From contig CAZFAJ010000040.1 of assembly GCA_964517005.1 (NCBI GenBank), forward strand, positions 1 to 25,947: a stretch of 25,947 bases of DNA, read 5' to 3'. The translations under genes were made by a program, and so were the position numbers. The stretch comes from CAYVBJ01 sp964517005. Its GTDB lineage: Bacteria > Bacteroidota > Rhodothermia > Balneolales > Balneolaceae. This document shows positions 8,933 through 16,696 of this stretch, one piece after another. Position 1 is the stretch's first letter. Every line of letters begins with the position of its first letter. The notes under the pieces are model-generated. The model was not told the DNA's origin and ran no database searches. It saw only the letters and a list, made by a program, of their open reading frames with translations.

Positions 8933-8974
8933 CTAAAAGATACACGATAATCTTCTTTTACAAATTGTTTTCAT
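8933..8974 (-). CDS. Possible 13-codon leader ORF before speE
   Basis: An ATG at 8974 opens a 13-residue frame, MKTICKRRLSCIF, ending at TAG (8935-8933), 62 nt before the speE start. It contains two Lys and tandem Arg codons (AGA AGA). Its start codon directly abuts the 3' arm of a perfect inverted repeat (8975-9017), whose GAAGA could act as a weak, sequestered Shine-Dalgarno site. Such short frames arise easily by chance in AT-rich DNA, so this is speculative. It is included because leader peptides that sense polyamines or their precursors are known in other polyamine genes. Confidence 0.2.
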   Translation of the reverse strand: MKTICKRRLSCIF

Positions 8975-9017
8975 TTATTCTTCGGTCCAGTAATCTGAAT
9001 GGTTTTTCGAAGAATAA
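8975..9017 (-). promoter_or_regulatory. Perfect 10-bp inverted repeat in pdaD-speE gap
   Basis: TTATTCTTCG (8975-8984) and CGAAGAATAA (9008-9017) are exact reverse complements with a 23-nt spacer. In the operon transcript this forms a stem-loop starting 16 nt after the pdaD stop. No U-run follows, so it is not a normal intrinsic terminator. It may be an mRNA processing or stabilising element, or a translation or attenuation control before speE. Confidence 0.5.
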
Positions 9018-9033
9018 TCTGTGCGCATTGATT

Positions 9034-9522
9034 TTACTTGTACCAGAGTACAGCCGCAGCAAATGTAGCCCCGGTGCGAACAACTTTATGTTCGATGCCG
9101 ATGGATCTGATCTCCTTAAGTTTGCGGTTTCTGTATTCGAATGCATCAATTACCATTTGCTGCACAATATTCTCAACTGTATCCAGTGATGCATGATCTT
9201 CAAATTCCATAATTACCCCGGCCTCTGCGGGATCTTCGGGAATTCCTACTGCAACAGCTGATGAAATGTGCCGTCCCGGAGTTACACCGTCTATCGTTGC
9301 ATAAGCAAGCGGAATTAGCCCTCCTTTTGGAAGCTGAATATCCCGTATTGCAGCCTGTTCGGCACCCGGTGGAAGAATACTGCTCATTCTCATCAAGTTC
9401 GTATCTCCGACTCCGGCTTCGAGTAAAGCATTATCGAATGCATTCAGGCGGGTATTACCTTCAGCCGCTCCCTTCACAAGACAAAATATATTTGGGGTTT
9501 TTACCATCATGGTGTTTGACAT
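9034..9522 (-). CDS. pdaD: Pyruvoyl-dependent arginine decarboxylase
   Basis: A 162-residue PvlArgDC that converts arginine to agmatine. The proenzyme self-cleaves to give a pyruvoyl group. The cleavage site is visible as MRMSSILPPG with Ser47-Ser48, matching the Ser-Ser site of the archaeal enzyme, and KGGLIPLAYA and the GVIMEFED segment follow the expected fold order. Length matches the roughly 165-residue Methanocaldococcus enzyme, so it looks complete. The ATG at 9522 is 43 nt after speD, with no strong Shine-Dalgarno site; Met5/Met6 are possible alternatives. Sitting between speD and speE it supplies the amine branch of the pathway. It is not the PLP-dependent SpeA type. A histidine-decarboxylase-like role is unlikely given the context. 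Confidence 0.93.
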   Translation of the reverse strand: MSNTMMVKTPNIFCLVKGAAEGNTRLNAFDNALLEAGVGDTNLMRMSSILPPGAEQAAIRDIQLPKGGLIPLAYATIDGVTPGRHISSAVAVGIPEDPAEAGVIMEFEDHASLDTVENIVQQMVIDAFEYRNRKLKEIRSIGIEHKVVRTGATFAAAVLWYK

Positions 9523-9565
9523 GAAAATTATTTTATCAGCTTAAATAGTGTCCCCTGCAGGCTCA

Positions 9566-9982
9566 TCAATTGGGATAGTTGCTGCCGGATGCAGCTGATG
9601 CCGGTTTAAAAAGTAGTTTTTGGCCCTGAGGCACTTTAAACAAGCCTCGTTTCATCTCGATACTGGATACATTTTGAGAATTAAATTCGTCTTTCAGCTG
9701 CTCCTGTATAATCCAGGGATCAATAGTATCGCCGCACGTAAAGATGTCGACTGCTGCGTAATTGTATTCAGGCCAGGTATGAATTGCTACATGGGATTCA
9801 GCAATTACTAATACGCCGCTTACACCGTAGGGACTGAATTTATGAAAATTATGTGAGATGATTGTTGCTCTTGATGCTTTTGTAGCTTTGAGGAGTGCCG
9901 ATTCAATAAAAGATACATCATTTATTCTTGAGTCTTCACAATCGTAATATTCAACCAGAATTTGTTTGCCAAGTGCTTCCAT
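9566..9982 (-). CDS. speD: S-adenosylmethionine decarboxylase proenzyme
   Basis: A 138-residue class 1B (Thermotoga/Bacillus-type) AdoMet decarboxylase. It makes decarboxylated SAM, the aminopropyl donor for SpeE. Self-cleavage occurs at Glu62-Ser63 in IAESHVAIHTWPEY, leaving pyruvoyl at Ser63. His68 and Cys83 (FTCG), the processing and proton-donor residues of the family, fall at the same numbers as in the Thermotoga enzyme. The C-terminal FKVPQGQKLLFKP tail is longer than the minimal core. It is the first gene of the speD-pdaD-speE-omp85 run and is divergent from the E1 dehydrogenase gene, so the operon promoter should lie in 9983-10153. Confidence 0.95.
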   Translation of the reverse strand: MEALGKQILVEYYDCEDSRINDVSFIESALLKATKASRATIISHNFHKFSPYGVSGVLVIAESHVAIHTWPEYNYAAVDIFTCGDTIDPWIIQEQLKDEFNSQNVSSIEMKRGLFKVPQGQKLLFKPASAASGSNYPN

Positions 9983-10153
9983 TATAAAAAATTCTTTCTC
10001 AGTATTTAGTGATGGTTTAATTATGTTTCAGATAAATATTGATTTACAAATTTATTTTTAATTCGCAACATATTTGTGTTCTTTAAGGTTTTTAAGAAAT
10101 GGAAAATTCATTGCAGATACAAAAGAATTAAATTACACAGAATTTTTTAATTA
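9983..10153. promoter_or_regulatory. Divergent promoter region, speD / E1 dehydrogenase
   Basis: A 171-bp AT-rich spacer. On the minus strand TAAATTTG (10054-10047) fits the Bacteroidota minus-7 consensus TAnnTTTG and could serve speD, but no TTG was found at the expected upstream distance. No clear promoter match was seen for the plus-strand gene. Confidence 0.4.
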
Positions 10154-12154
10154 ATGACAAACTCCGAAAAAAAATTTTCAAAAAATTCTGCACTTCAAAT
10201 TTACCGGGCTTTATTGAAGCCACGACTAATTGAAGAGAAAATGCTTTCGCTGCTCCGGCAAAACAAGATTAGCAAATGGTTCTCCGGTATCGGACAAGAG
10301 GCTATCTCTGTCGGTTTAACGCTTACTGCCCATGAGGAGGATTATATTTTACCGATGCATCGCAATCTCGGTGTGTTTACAACCCGGCAGGTACCTCTTT
10401 ATCCACTGTTTTGCCAGCTTTTTGGCAAAGCAGACGGATTTACCGGAGGGAGAGATCGCTCGTTTCATTTTGGGCTTCCTGATAAGAAAATCATTGGTAT
10501 GATATCACACCTCGCGGCAACAATGCCTGTGGCTGATGGTTTGGCTCTTGCACAGAAATTAAATCAAAATAGAAATGTCGCTTTCAGTTTTTGCGGTGAT
10601 GGTGCCACAAGTGAAGGCGATTTTCACGAAGCCCTGAACCTGGCCGGCGTCTGGAAACTGCCGGTTGTTTTTGTGATTGAAAACAATGGATACGGTCTCT
10701 CCACACCTGTATCTGAACAATATGCCTGTGACGATCTTGCAGACCGCGCTGCCGGCTATGGCATGGAATCAATGATCATAGATGGCAATGATATTATCGA
10801 TGTAATGAATGCTGTAAAAAAAGCACGAAAGCTTGCATTGAATGGTAAACCTGTGCTGATAGAGGCCAAAACATTTCGCATGCGCGGCCATGAAGAGTCT
10901 TCGGGAACATTTTACGTGCCTGATCTTCTTTTTGAGAACTGGTCCGATAAAGATCCTATCGCCCGGTTTGAGAAGTGGCTTCTCGATCAGGCTTATATTG
11001 ATAATACCGAAGAATTTGAAGAGATTAAAAAAGAGGTGAAAAGTGAATTTGAGCCACCGATGAAAAAAGCACTCCATTCACGGGAACCTGAATTCATTGA
11101 AGAGAAAGAGCTGCGTGACGCATGGTTTATCAAATCTGAAGCTGTATCAACACAAGGAGTTACAGATGATTCATCTGAAAAATGCGAAAGGCGGTTTATT
11201 GATGGCATACAGAAAGCCATGCAACAGGCTTTTGAAGAAGATGCCTCTTTGATTTTAATGGGACAAGATATTGCTGAATATGGCGGGGTTTTTAAAGTAT
11301 CCGATGGTTTTGTGGAGAAATTCGGAAAAGAGAGAATCAGAAATACCCCCATTATCGAATCGGGCGCAGTAGGCGCGTCTGTAGGCCTTTCACTGGGTGG
11401 ATACAAACCGGTTCTGGAAATGCAGTTTGCGGATTTTATCTCCTGCGCATACAACCAGATTGCAAATAATCTTTCGAAATCCGTATACAGGTGGATGCCC
11501 TCATTAAACCTGACAATCAGGGCCCCGCATGGTGCGGGTATTGGCTCCGGACCCTTCCACTCTCAATCTCCCGAAGGCTGGTTTATGCAGCATCCGGGAT
11601 TGCGTATTCTCGTTCCTTCAACTGTAGAGGATGCTCAAAACATGCTTTACACTTCACTGTTTGATGAAAATCCGGTACTCTTTTTTGAGCACAAAAAACT
11701 ATACAGAAGCATTCGGGATACGGTTCCTGAGAAATGCAGAATTGTAGATCTGGAAAGTGCAAAAATTCAAAAAGAAGGCAGTGATGCTGTTATCATAACC
11801 TACGGTATGGGAGTTCACTGGGCACTGGAAGCTGCAGAATCATTTTCCGGCGGGAAGAACTATTCGATAGAGATACTTGATCTGAGATCCCTTGCCCCGA
11901 TTGACTGGCTCTCAATTTCAAAAAGTTTGAAAAAAACCGGGAAAGTACTGCTGTTGCAGGAACCCTCTGAAATTCTTGGGCCTATGAGTGAAATTTCAGC
12001 GGGTATTTCAGAGAACTATTTTGAATATCTTGATGCTCCCGTTTTCCGCTGTTCGTCTTTAAATATGCCGATCCCCTTTAATAAAAAACTGGAGCATAAA
12101 TATCTGGCAAATTCAAGACTTACCGCTCTTCTTGATGAGCTTTTGATGTACTGA
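10154..12154 (+). CDS. Fused E1 alpha-beta 2-oxoacid dehydrogenase
   Basis: A 666-residue thiamine-diphosphate enzyme, the E1 component of a 2-oxoisovalerate/branched-chain or pyruvate-type dehydrogenase complex. It decarboxylates the 2-oxoacid and passes the acyl group to lipoyl-E2. The alpha part (about 1-320) carries the ThDP motif starting GDGATSEGDF (148-157) and ending ENN (176-178), and the loop FRMRGHEESSG. The beta part (about 345-666) has the transketolase pyrimidine-binding region (ESGAVGASVG) and the His-containing PFHSQSPEGW (His469). Alpha and beta are separate in many bacteria, but fusion is well known in Bacteroidota. No E2 or E3 gene is adjacent, so it must use partners encoded elsewhere. 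No strong Shine-Dalgarno site precedes the ATG. Confidence 0.88.
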   Translation: MTNSEKKFSKNSALQIYRALLKPRLIEEKMLSLLRQNKISKWFSGIGQEAISVGLTLTAHEEDYILPMHRNLGVFTTRQVPLYPLFCQLFGKADGFTGGRDRSFHFGLPDKKIIGMISHLAATMPVADGLALAQKLNQNRNVAFSFCGDGATSEGDFHEALNLAGVWKLPVVFVIENNGYGLSTPVSEQYACDDLADRAAGYGMESMIIDGNDIIDVMNAVKKARKLALNGKPVLIEAKTFRMRGHEESSGTFYVPDLLFENWSDKDPIARFEKWLLDQAYIDNTEEFEEIKKEVKSEFEPPMKKALHSREPEFIEEKELRDAWFIKSEAVSTQGVTDDSSEKCERRFIDGIQKAMQQAFEEDASLILMGQDIAEYGGVFKVSDGFVEKFGKERIRNTPIIESGAVGASVGLSLGGYKPVLEMQFADFISCAYNQIANNLSKSVYRWMPSLNLTIRAPHGAGIGSGPFHSQSPEGWFMQHPGLRILVPSTVEDAQNMLYTSLFDENPVLFFEHKKLYRSIRDTVPEKCRIVDLESAKIQKEGSDAVIITYGMGVHWALEAAESFSGGKNYSIEILDLRSLAPIDWLSISKSLKKTGKVLLLQEPSEILGPMSEISAGISENYFEYLDAPVFRCSSLNMPIPFNKKLEHKYLANSRLTALLDELLMY

Positions 12155-12158
12155 AAGG

Positions 12159-12305
12159 CTAATTGGTTACTCTGTGCAGGTCTCGTTTTTCATTTTGAAT
12201 TAAATTTTTATCCGGAATTTGCTCAAGATCTAAACACATAAATGCAAGAATTGTAATCCAGGATGCAAGAATTGCCAAAATAATCATCAAAATATTTATA
12301 TCCAT
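12159..12305 (-). CDS. Small single-span membrane protein (48 aa)
   Basis: A 48-residue frame starting MDINILMIILAIL, with one hydrophobic helix (about 4-26, ending FMC) and then a charged tail (EQIPDKN ... EKRDLHRVTN). AGG in ACAGGTAATAAGC sits about 9 nt upstream of the ATG, a plausible ribosome site. It is convergent with the E1 gene, with only 4 nt between stops. Single N-terminal helix plus polar cytoplasmic tail is a common pattern for small regulatory or accessory membrane proteins. I recognise no family, and the function is unknown. Confidence 0.5.
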   Translation of the reverse strand: MDINILMIILAILASWITILAFMCLDLEQIPDKNLIQNEKRDLHRVTN

Positions 12306-12527
12306 GCTTATTACCTGTTAAGAAATTTATGTATCTGTTTTTGAAAAATGCTGTCCCTAACCTTTCTTATAAATGCGTAGTTCTATAAGGAAATAACCCA
12401 ATATCTTTACGAATCGCTTCGTCACATCTTTAATTGAATATTGCCTTCAATATGACCTGATAAGTGTAACAATGAATTGTAATGAAAAGAATATCTAAGC
12501 ATTATCAAGATGTTAAGAAATTAAATT

Positions 12528-12839
12528 ATGCCCTATATATTTAAAGAATCGTTTATAATCAGATCCAATGAAACCGATACAAAAGGTTCTTTAAGGCCTG
12601 ATGCTCTGACAGGTCTTCTCCAGGAGACAGCCGGAAATCATGCAAAAAAAATTGTGAAATCGGGCTATTGTATGGAGCTAATTATCAAATTTAAATCCGA
12701 AGCTAAATATGGGGACGGGATCTTATCTTTCATGGCAAATCAGGGTGAGAGTATTTGTATCCATAAACTTTTCTCTGAAGAGGATTTGACATGTAACGCA
12801 GAGGTTTGCACAATTTGGGCAACAGCCATAAAGTCATAA
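12528..12839 (+). pseudogene. Internally deleted acyl-ACP thioesterase remnant
   Basis: A 103-codon frame. Its first 41 residues (IIRSNETDTKGSLRPDALTG, then LLQETAGNHAKK) look like the start of the first hotdog domain of an acyl-ACP thioesterase. Its remainder (MELIIKFKSEAKYGDGILSF) looks like the end of the second hotdog domain, where families have IxYxAExxYGDxL. The middle (roughly 140 residues of a normal 240-250-residue protein, including catalytic residues) is missing. The junction lies by an 8-base A-run at 12644-12651. No good ribosome site precedes it. It converges with the AI-2E permease gene. The alternative is a short single-hotdog thioesterase, but 103 residues is too short for that fold. 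Confidence 0.5.
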
Positions 12840-12858
12840 CATTTAAAATTTACAACGG

Positions 12859-14031
12859 TCACAGCGGCTCGTCGTTTTTTCCCTCCTCGTGATGAGAATC
12901 ATCACCGTCGGTTTTTTTTGCCATCTCTTTTATTTTTTTTGCAAGAGGCCCTTCTTTTCGATTCGTGGAATCCGGTATTTTGCCAATCAGAAAACCAAAT
13001 GGTTTTAAGCTGTCCACCTCATCGAACACAATCTTTGCCATTGCACCAAGCGGAATAAAAAGAATCATGCCGGCCAGTCCCCAGATCTGGGCACCCGCAA
13101 ATAATAAAATGATTGCAGCAAATGCATTCATACTTACCTGGTTCCCCACAATCATAGGTGTAAGTAAATTACCCTCTGCCATCTGAACAACGTAAAAACT
13201 CACTAAGATCAACGCCGGATAAAGCAGTGAATCCATAGTAAGAAGTGAAAAAAGAATTGGAAACACAGATCCGAAGATCGGTCCGATAAATGGGATGATA
13301 TTCAAAAGTGCTGCGAAAACTCCGAAAAACAGGGCATGGTTTACACCAATAACCATGAGGATCACCGAATAGAGCACGGCAAGAATGAGAATCACAATCG
13401 TTACTCCGGAAATATAATACTGAACAACACTTTTGATGCTGCCAAAAATTTCGCTCACTGTTTGCCTTTCAGCTTTTTCATCACTGGCAAATAGTTTCAG
13501 TGCAAATTCATTCAGAAAATCCCTGAACAGCAGAATCAGAAACACATAAATTGGCACAAGAAATGCTGCAGTAAGTACCGAAGCAGCCCCGGCAATACCC
13601 GTTGTTAAAGCGGAGATATTGGCGCGGACAAAGTCAAACATTGACTGTTTTAGAGATTCAACATCAAAGGCTGTATCGATCCCTAACCAGTTCTCAAGAA
13701 AAACATTGAAACTGACGAGTAATTCCTGCAGCCGGTTCTCAATAAGATCTATATCTTCGGCAAAAGAAGTTAACTGATTATAGAAAAGAAAAATCAAGCC
13801 GCCTAAAATCAAAAAACTGCTCAGAATGGTAACTATAACTGAAAATATTCTCGGAATCCTCAATTTTTCAAGCTTATTGCATATCGGAGATAGTAAAATT
13901 GATAGCAGAAACGCAAAAAGTAAAGGCACTAATAGCGACTTTGCCATAATCATGGCAAAAATCGTAAGAATCAGGCCTGTTAGTATTACAGTATACTTTA
14001 CATACCAGGCCTGGCCGGATTTATTATTCAT
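12859..14031 (-). CDS. AI-2E family (UPF0118/PerM) permease
   Basis: A 390-residue inner-membrane protein of the AI-2E exporter family (formerly UPF0118, PF01594). Paired N-terminal helices (about 13-50 and 62-84), a long hydrophilic loop (about 85-140), and C-terminal helices follow the family plan. The conserved NIIPFIGPIFGS (244-255) and EGNLLTPMIVG (286-296) motifs are present. The C-terminus is a charged cytoplasmic tail. Named members export autoinducer-2 or act as Na+/H+ antiporters; the substrate here is unknown and AI-2 export should not be assumed. It lies 25 nt after the GH97 gene on the same strand and may be read through from it. Confidence 0.88.
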   Translation of the reverse strand: MNNKSGQAWYVKYTVILTGLILTIFAMIMAKSLLVPLLFAFLLSILLSPICNKLEKLRIPRIFSVIVTILSSFLILGGLIFLFYNQLTSFAEDIDLIENRLQELLVSFNVFLENWLGIDTAFDVESLKQSMFDFVRANISALTTGIAGAASVLTAAFLVPIYVFLILLFRDFLNEFALKLFASDEKAERQTVSEIFGSIKSVVQYYISGVTIVILILAVLYSVILMVIGVNHALFFGVFAALLNIIPFIGPIFGSVFPILFSLLTMDSLLYPALILVSFYVVQMAEGNLLTPMIVGNQVSMNAFAAIILLFAGAQIWGLAGMILFIPLGAMAKIVFDEVDSLKPFGFLIGKIPDSTNRKEGPLAKKIKEMAKKTDGDDSHHEEGKNDEPL

Positions 14032-14056
14032 AGATAGTGATGTTAGTTACCTGTTT

Positions 14057-16189
14057 TTATTCCACCGGCTCAAGATGTATGGCCGTGCCACCGCCTGCAG
14101 CTAAATAGAGATCAATGGTTGATTTACTGCTAACACTGATCTCATCTATTTCGTAAGAATAAGGGTTTGATTCCCAGTGTGCATCCTCACCGTCTTTGTA
14201 TATGATTGCACGATATGTTGTACCTTCTTCCAGAAAGTCCAACTCAAGAGAAATTTCCCTTTCATTTTCATCTGTAACAGCTCCGACAAACCATCGGTCT
14301 TCTCCCTTCGCTTTTCGTGCAACTACTGCATAATCACCAATTTCAGCCTCCGGAACAATGGTTTTATCCCAATCTACCGCCACATCCCTGAAGAACTGAA
14401 ATGCAGGGTGAAAATCCCCATTTGTTTTATAGTTTTCAGGCAGATCGGCAGCCATTTGATGCGGGCTGTAAATCACTACATAAAGAGCAAGCTGATTGGC
14501 AAGTGTTGAATGAACCCGCTCATCTTCGCGATATTCATCAAAATGTAAATCAAAGATCCCCGGTGTATAATCAGTAGGTCCGGCGAGGCCTCGTGTAAAA
14601 GGTAAAATAGTTGTGTGTTCAGGCGGGTTTCCTTCACTCCATGCGTTGTACTCCATACCTCTGACTCCCTCACGAGTCATCATATTGGGATAAGTTCTGC
14701 GTATTCCGGTAGCCTTGATCGGTTCATGAGCATTTATAGCAATTTGATAACGTGCAGCTGTTTCCACAACTTTGCGATAGTGCTGAACCATATATTGCCC
14801 ATGATGAGCTTCACCCGAGGGGACAATGGCACCTGCGTAACCTGTTTTAACGGCACGGATTCCCAGCCGGTTGTATAGATCAAATGCAGGTTCAAGCCTT
14901 TCTTCATATGGAGCCGCCTGCCCGGAAGTTTCGTGATGCCCGATAATCTCAACACCATTTTGCCTGGCATATTCAACGACTCTTTCAAGATCAAAATCGG
15001 GATAGGATGTTGTAAAATCGAAAAAACCCAGGCTGTCGGTACCCCAATATTCCCAGCCCGTATTCCAGCCTTCTATCAGTAAACCCTTAATTCCGGCCTC
15101 AGCATTAAAATCAATATACTGCATAGCGTTTTCGGTATTTGCGCCATGAGCTCCTTCACGTCCCAGGTCTGCTGAATAAGAACCTTCAGCAAGCTCTTCC
15201 AAACCCCATGATGTTTTCCCCAAATGCATCTCCCACCAGATACCGGTATATTTCATGGGTTCAATCCAGGATGTATCTTCCAGTTTATTTGGTTCGTTCA
15301 GGTTTACAATCAAATCTGATGTGAGCAGATCTCCTGCACTTTCTGTAACATGAATTGTTCTCCAGGGAGATACAAATGAATTAGCTGTTTTCACTTTGAT
15401 GCCATCTTCCCAGGGAACAAGCTCCGATTTCAACATCTGGCCATCCTGCACGGCAAGTGTCATTCCCGGGTAATCAGTCAGGTTAGCTTCATGAAAACTC
15501 AGATAAAGACCATTATCTGTTTTCATGGTTACCGGAGTGTTGATGGCCCTGAAATTTTGAATCCGGCGGTCTGCCCTCTCATTTTCAGCTGCATATTTTG
15601 AGGCGTCAATCTCACTTATTTTCGTAGTCTCATACAAATACTCATAGCTGTCGTAATCGGCAGGAATCCACCATGCGGTATGATCACCGGCCAAATTGAA
15701 TTCGGTGATTTCATCCGTTACAAAGAGGCTGTCAGCTTCGGCCTGTTCTTGAAATTCGTACCTGAACCCGATTCCGTCATTAAATGCTCTGAATCTCAGA
15801 TGCAATTCCCTGCCCGGTTCCTCCTTTTCTCTCAGCTCGATATGCATTTCGTTGTAATGGCTCAGTATTTCACTCTTATCCCCCCAAACAGGTTTCCAGC
15901 TTTCTTGCACCGAAGAGCGGGTTATTCCGGAAATTTCAAATCCGCCCGTCAATGGCGGTTGATTCATAAATAAATAGCCAAGCCTTGATCTTTCAATAAT
16001 GAGTTCATCTTTATATGAAATGTCATACCTGGCTTCTCCCGAATCTGACACATAAAAGTTAAGTACAAGGTTGTTATCCGGCGACTGTACTCTTGTATTC
16101 TGCTCCTTATTACAGGCAACGAGTAATATTAGCAGAATCAGACTAAAGAAATGTTTTGAAATACCCGTTACAGCTATATATGAGTTCAT
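14057..16189 (-). CDS. GH97 lipoprotein glycosidase, inverting type
   Basis: A 710-residue glycoside hydrolase family 97 enzyme, similar in plan to SusB alpha-glucosidase (EC 3.2.1.20 type). The signal peptide ends in LLVAC, so Cys26 is probably lipidated and the enzyme is envelope-bound. An N-terminal beta-sandwich (about 35-300), a TIM barrel (about 305-600) and a C-terminal beta domain (about 610-710) are expected. HHETS (418-422; Glu420), INAHEP (Glu489) and RGMEY (Glu513) correspond to SusB Glu439, Glu508 and Glu532. VKTGYAG has Gly where retaining GH97 members have the Asp nucleophile, so an inverting mechanism is inferred. No SusC/SusD or other saccharide genes lie nearby, so it stands alone. 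The spacer upstream is 181 nt. Confidence 0.9.
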   Translation of the reverse strand: MNSYIAVTGISKHFFSLILLILLVACNKEQNTRVQSPDNNLVLNFYVSDSGEARYDISYKDELIIERSRLGYLFMNQPPLTGGFEISGITRSSVQESWKPVWGDKSEILSHYNEMHIELREKEEPGRELHLRFRAFNDGIGFRYEFQEQAEADSLFVTDEITEFNLAGDHTAWWIPADYDSYEYLYETTKISEIDASKYAAENERADRRIQNFRAINTPVTMKTDNGLYLSFHEANLTDYPGMTLAVQDGQMLKSELVPWEDGIKVKTANSFVSPWRTIHVTESAGDLLTSDLIVNLNEPNKLEDTSWIEPMKYTGIWWEMHLGKTSWGLEELAEGSYSADLGREGAHGANTENAMQYIDFNAEAGIKGLLIEGWNTGWEYWGTDSLGFFDFTTSYPDFDLERVVEYARQNGVEIIGHHETSGQAAPYEERLEPAFDLYNRLGIRAVKTGYAGAIVPSGEAHHGQYMVQHYRKVVETAARYQIAINAHEPIKATGIRRTYPNMMTREGVRGMEYNAWSEGNPPEHTTILPFTRGLAGPTDYTPGIFDLHFDEYREDERVHSTLANQLALYVVIYSPHQMAADLPENYKTNGDFHPAFQFFRDVAVDWDKTIVPEAEIGDYAVVARKAKGEDRWFVGAVTDENEREISLELDFLEEGTTYRAIIYKDGEDAHWESNPYSYEIDEISVSSKSTIDLYLAAGGGTAIHLEPVE

Positions 16190-16370
16190 AATATGTAGTT
16201 TTGGATGTAAATAATCAATCTTAGAAAACCAAGCAGCACGTTAAAGTTTACTAAAGCTGACAATCAAATTCTAATCCAAAAACTGATATTAAACACTGAA
16301 GTATTTTCTGAAGCGAAATATTACATAAAACGGGGTGTTATCTCCTAAGTTTCCGCCTGTTTTGGAAAAG

Positions 16371-16523
16371 CTATTTATTCTTTACCCGCGGGTAGTCATC
16401 GTCTTTTCGAAATTGACCCGGATTTTCATCCATTCTTTTAAACTCTATCATGGTGTAGACCAATCCTACAATTAAGAGTAGTGTAACAAAAATTCCGGCA
16501 GTTAAAAGAAATGAATCATCCAT
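16371..16523 (-). CDS. Small membrane protein B (50 aa), paired
   Basis: A 50-residue frame starting MDDSFLLTAGIF. One hydrophobic helix (about 5-26, ending LVYTM) is followed by a highly charged cytoplasmic tail with EFKRMDENPGQFRK and DDDYPRVKNK. A strong AAGGAG (16535-16530) sits 6 nt before the ATG, inside the end of the preceding small gene, whose stop is only 2 nt away. This is the best ribosome site in this block. It is a single-pass accessory-like protein of no family I can name. The tight spacing says the two small proteins are made together. Confidence 0.75.
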   Translation of the reverse strand: MDDSFLLTAGIFVTLLLIVGLVYTMIEFKRMDENPGQFRKDDDYPRVKNK

Positions 16524-16525
16524 TT

Positions 16526-16696
16526 TTAACTCCTTCTGTTTAAAATCTTAAAGTAGGCACCAAATCCAAGGATTGATGGTACCCAAATGCCAACAAATAG
16601 TCCGCTTTCGCGATCAATTGTAAACCAGAGAATGATGGAAAGTATCATTGAAATTAATGCGGCACTAAGTATAAAGTAATCAGATGTTCGTAACAT
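16526..16696 (-). CDS. Small membrane protein A (56 aa), paired
   Basis: A 56-residue frame starting MLRTSDYFIL. Two hydrophobic helices (about 7-26 and 32-50) flank the polar turn TIDRESG; the second reads GLFVGIWVPSILGFGAYFK. The C-terminus is basic (KILNRRS). Two short helices in a hairpin with a basic cytosolic end are typical of small subunits or assembly factors of membrane complexes, but I do not recognise a named family. It is followed at 2 nt by small protein B. The upstream Shine-Dalgarno signal is weak. The 163-nt spacer to the aldo/keto reductase gene on the same strand has no hairpin terminator that I can see. Confidence 0.72.
   Translation of the reverse strand: MLRTSDYFILSAALISMILSIILWFTIDRESGLFVGIWVPSILGFGAYFKILNRRS

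Noticed and set aside
10058..10111. 17-codon minus-strand frame in the speD leader region
   Set aside because: No ribosome site and no adjoining structure; the region offers several equivalent short frames by chance.
10993..11454. 153-codon antisense frame inside the E1 gene
   Set aside because: Serine-rich, no motif, entirely opposite a conserved catalytic region of E1.
12438..12453. Small hairpin ATATTG-CCTT-CAATAT
   Set aside because: Only 6 AT-rich base pairs, no U-run, and not adjacent to a gene end; likely chance.
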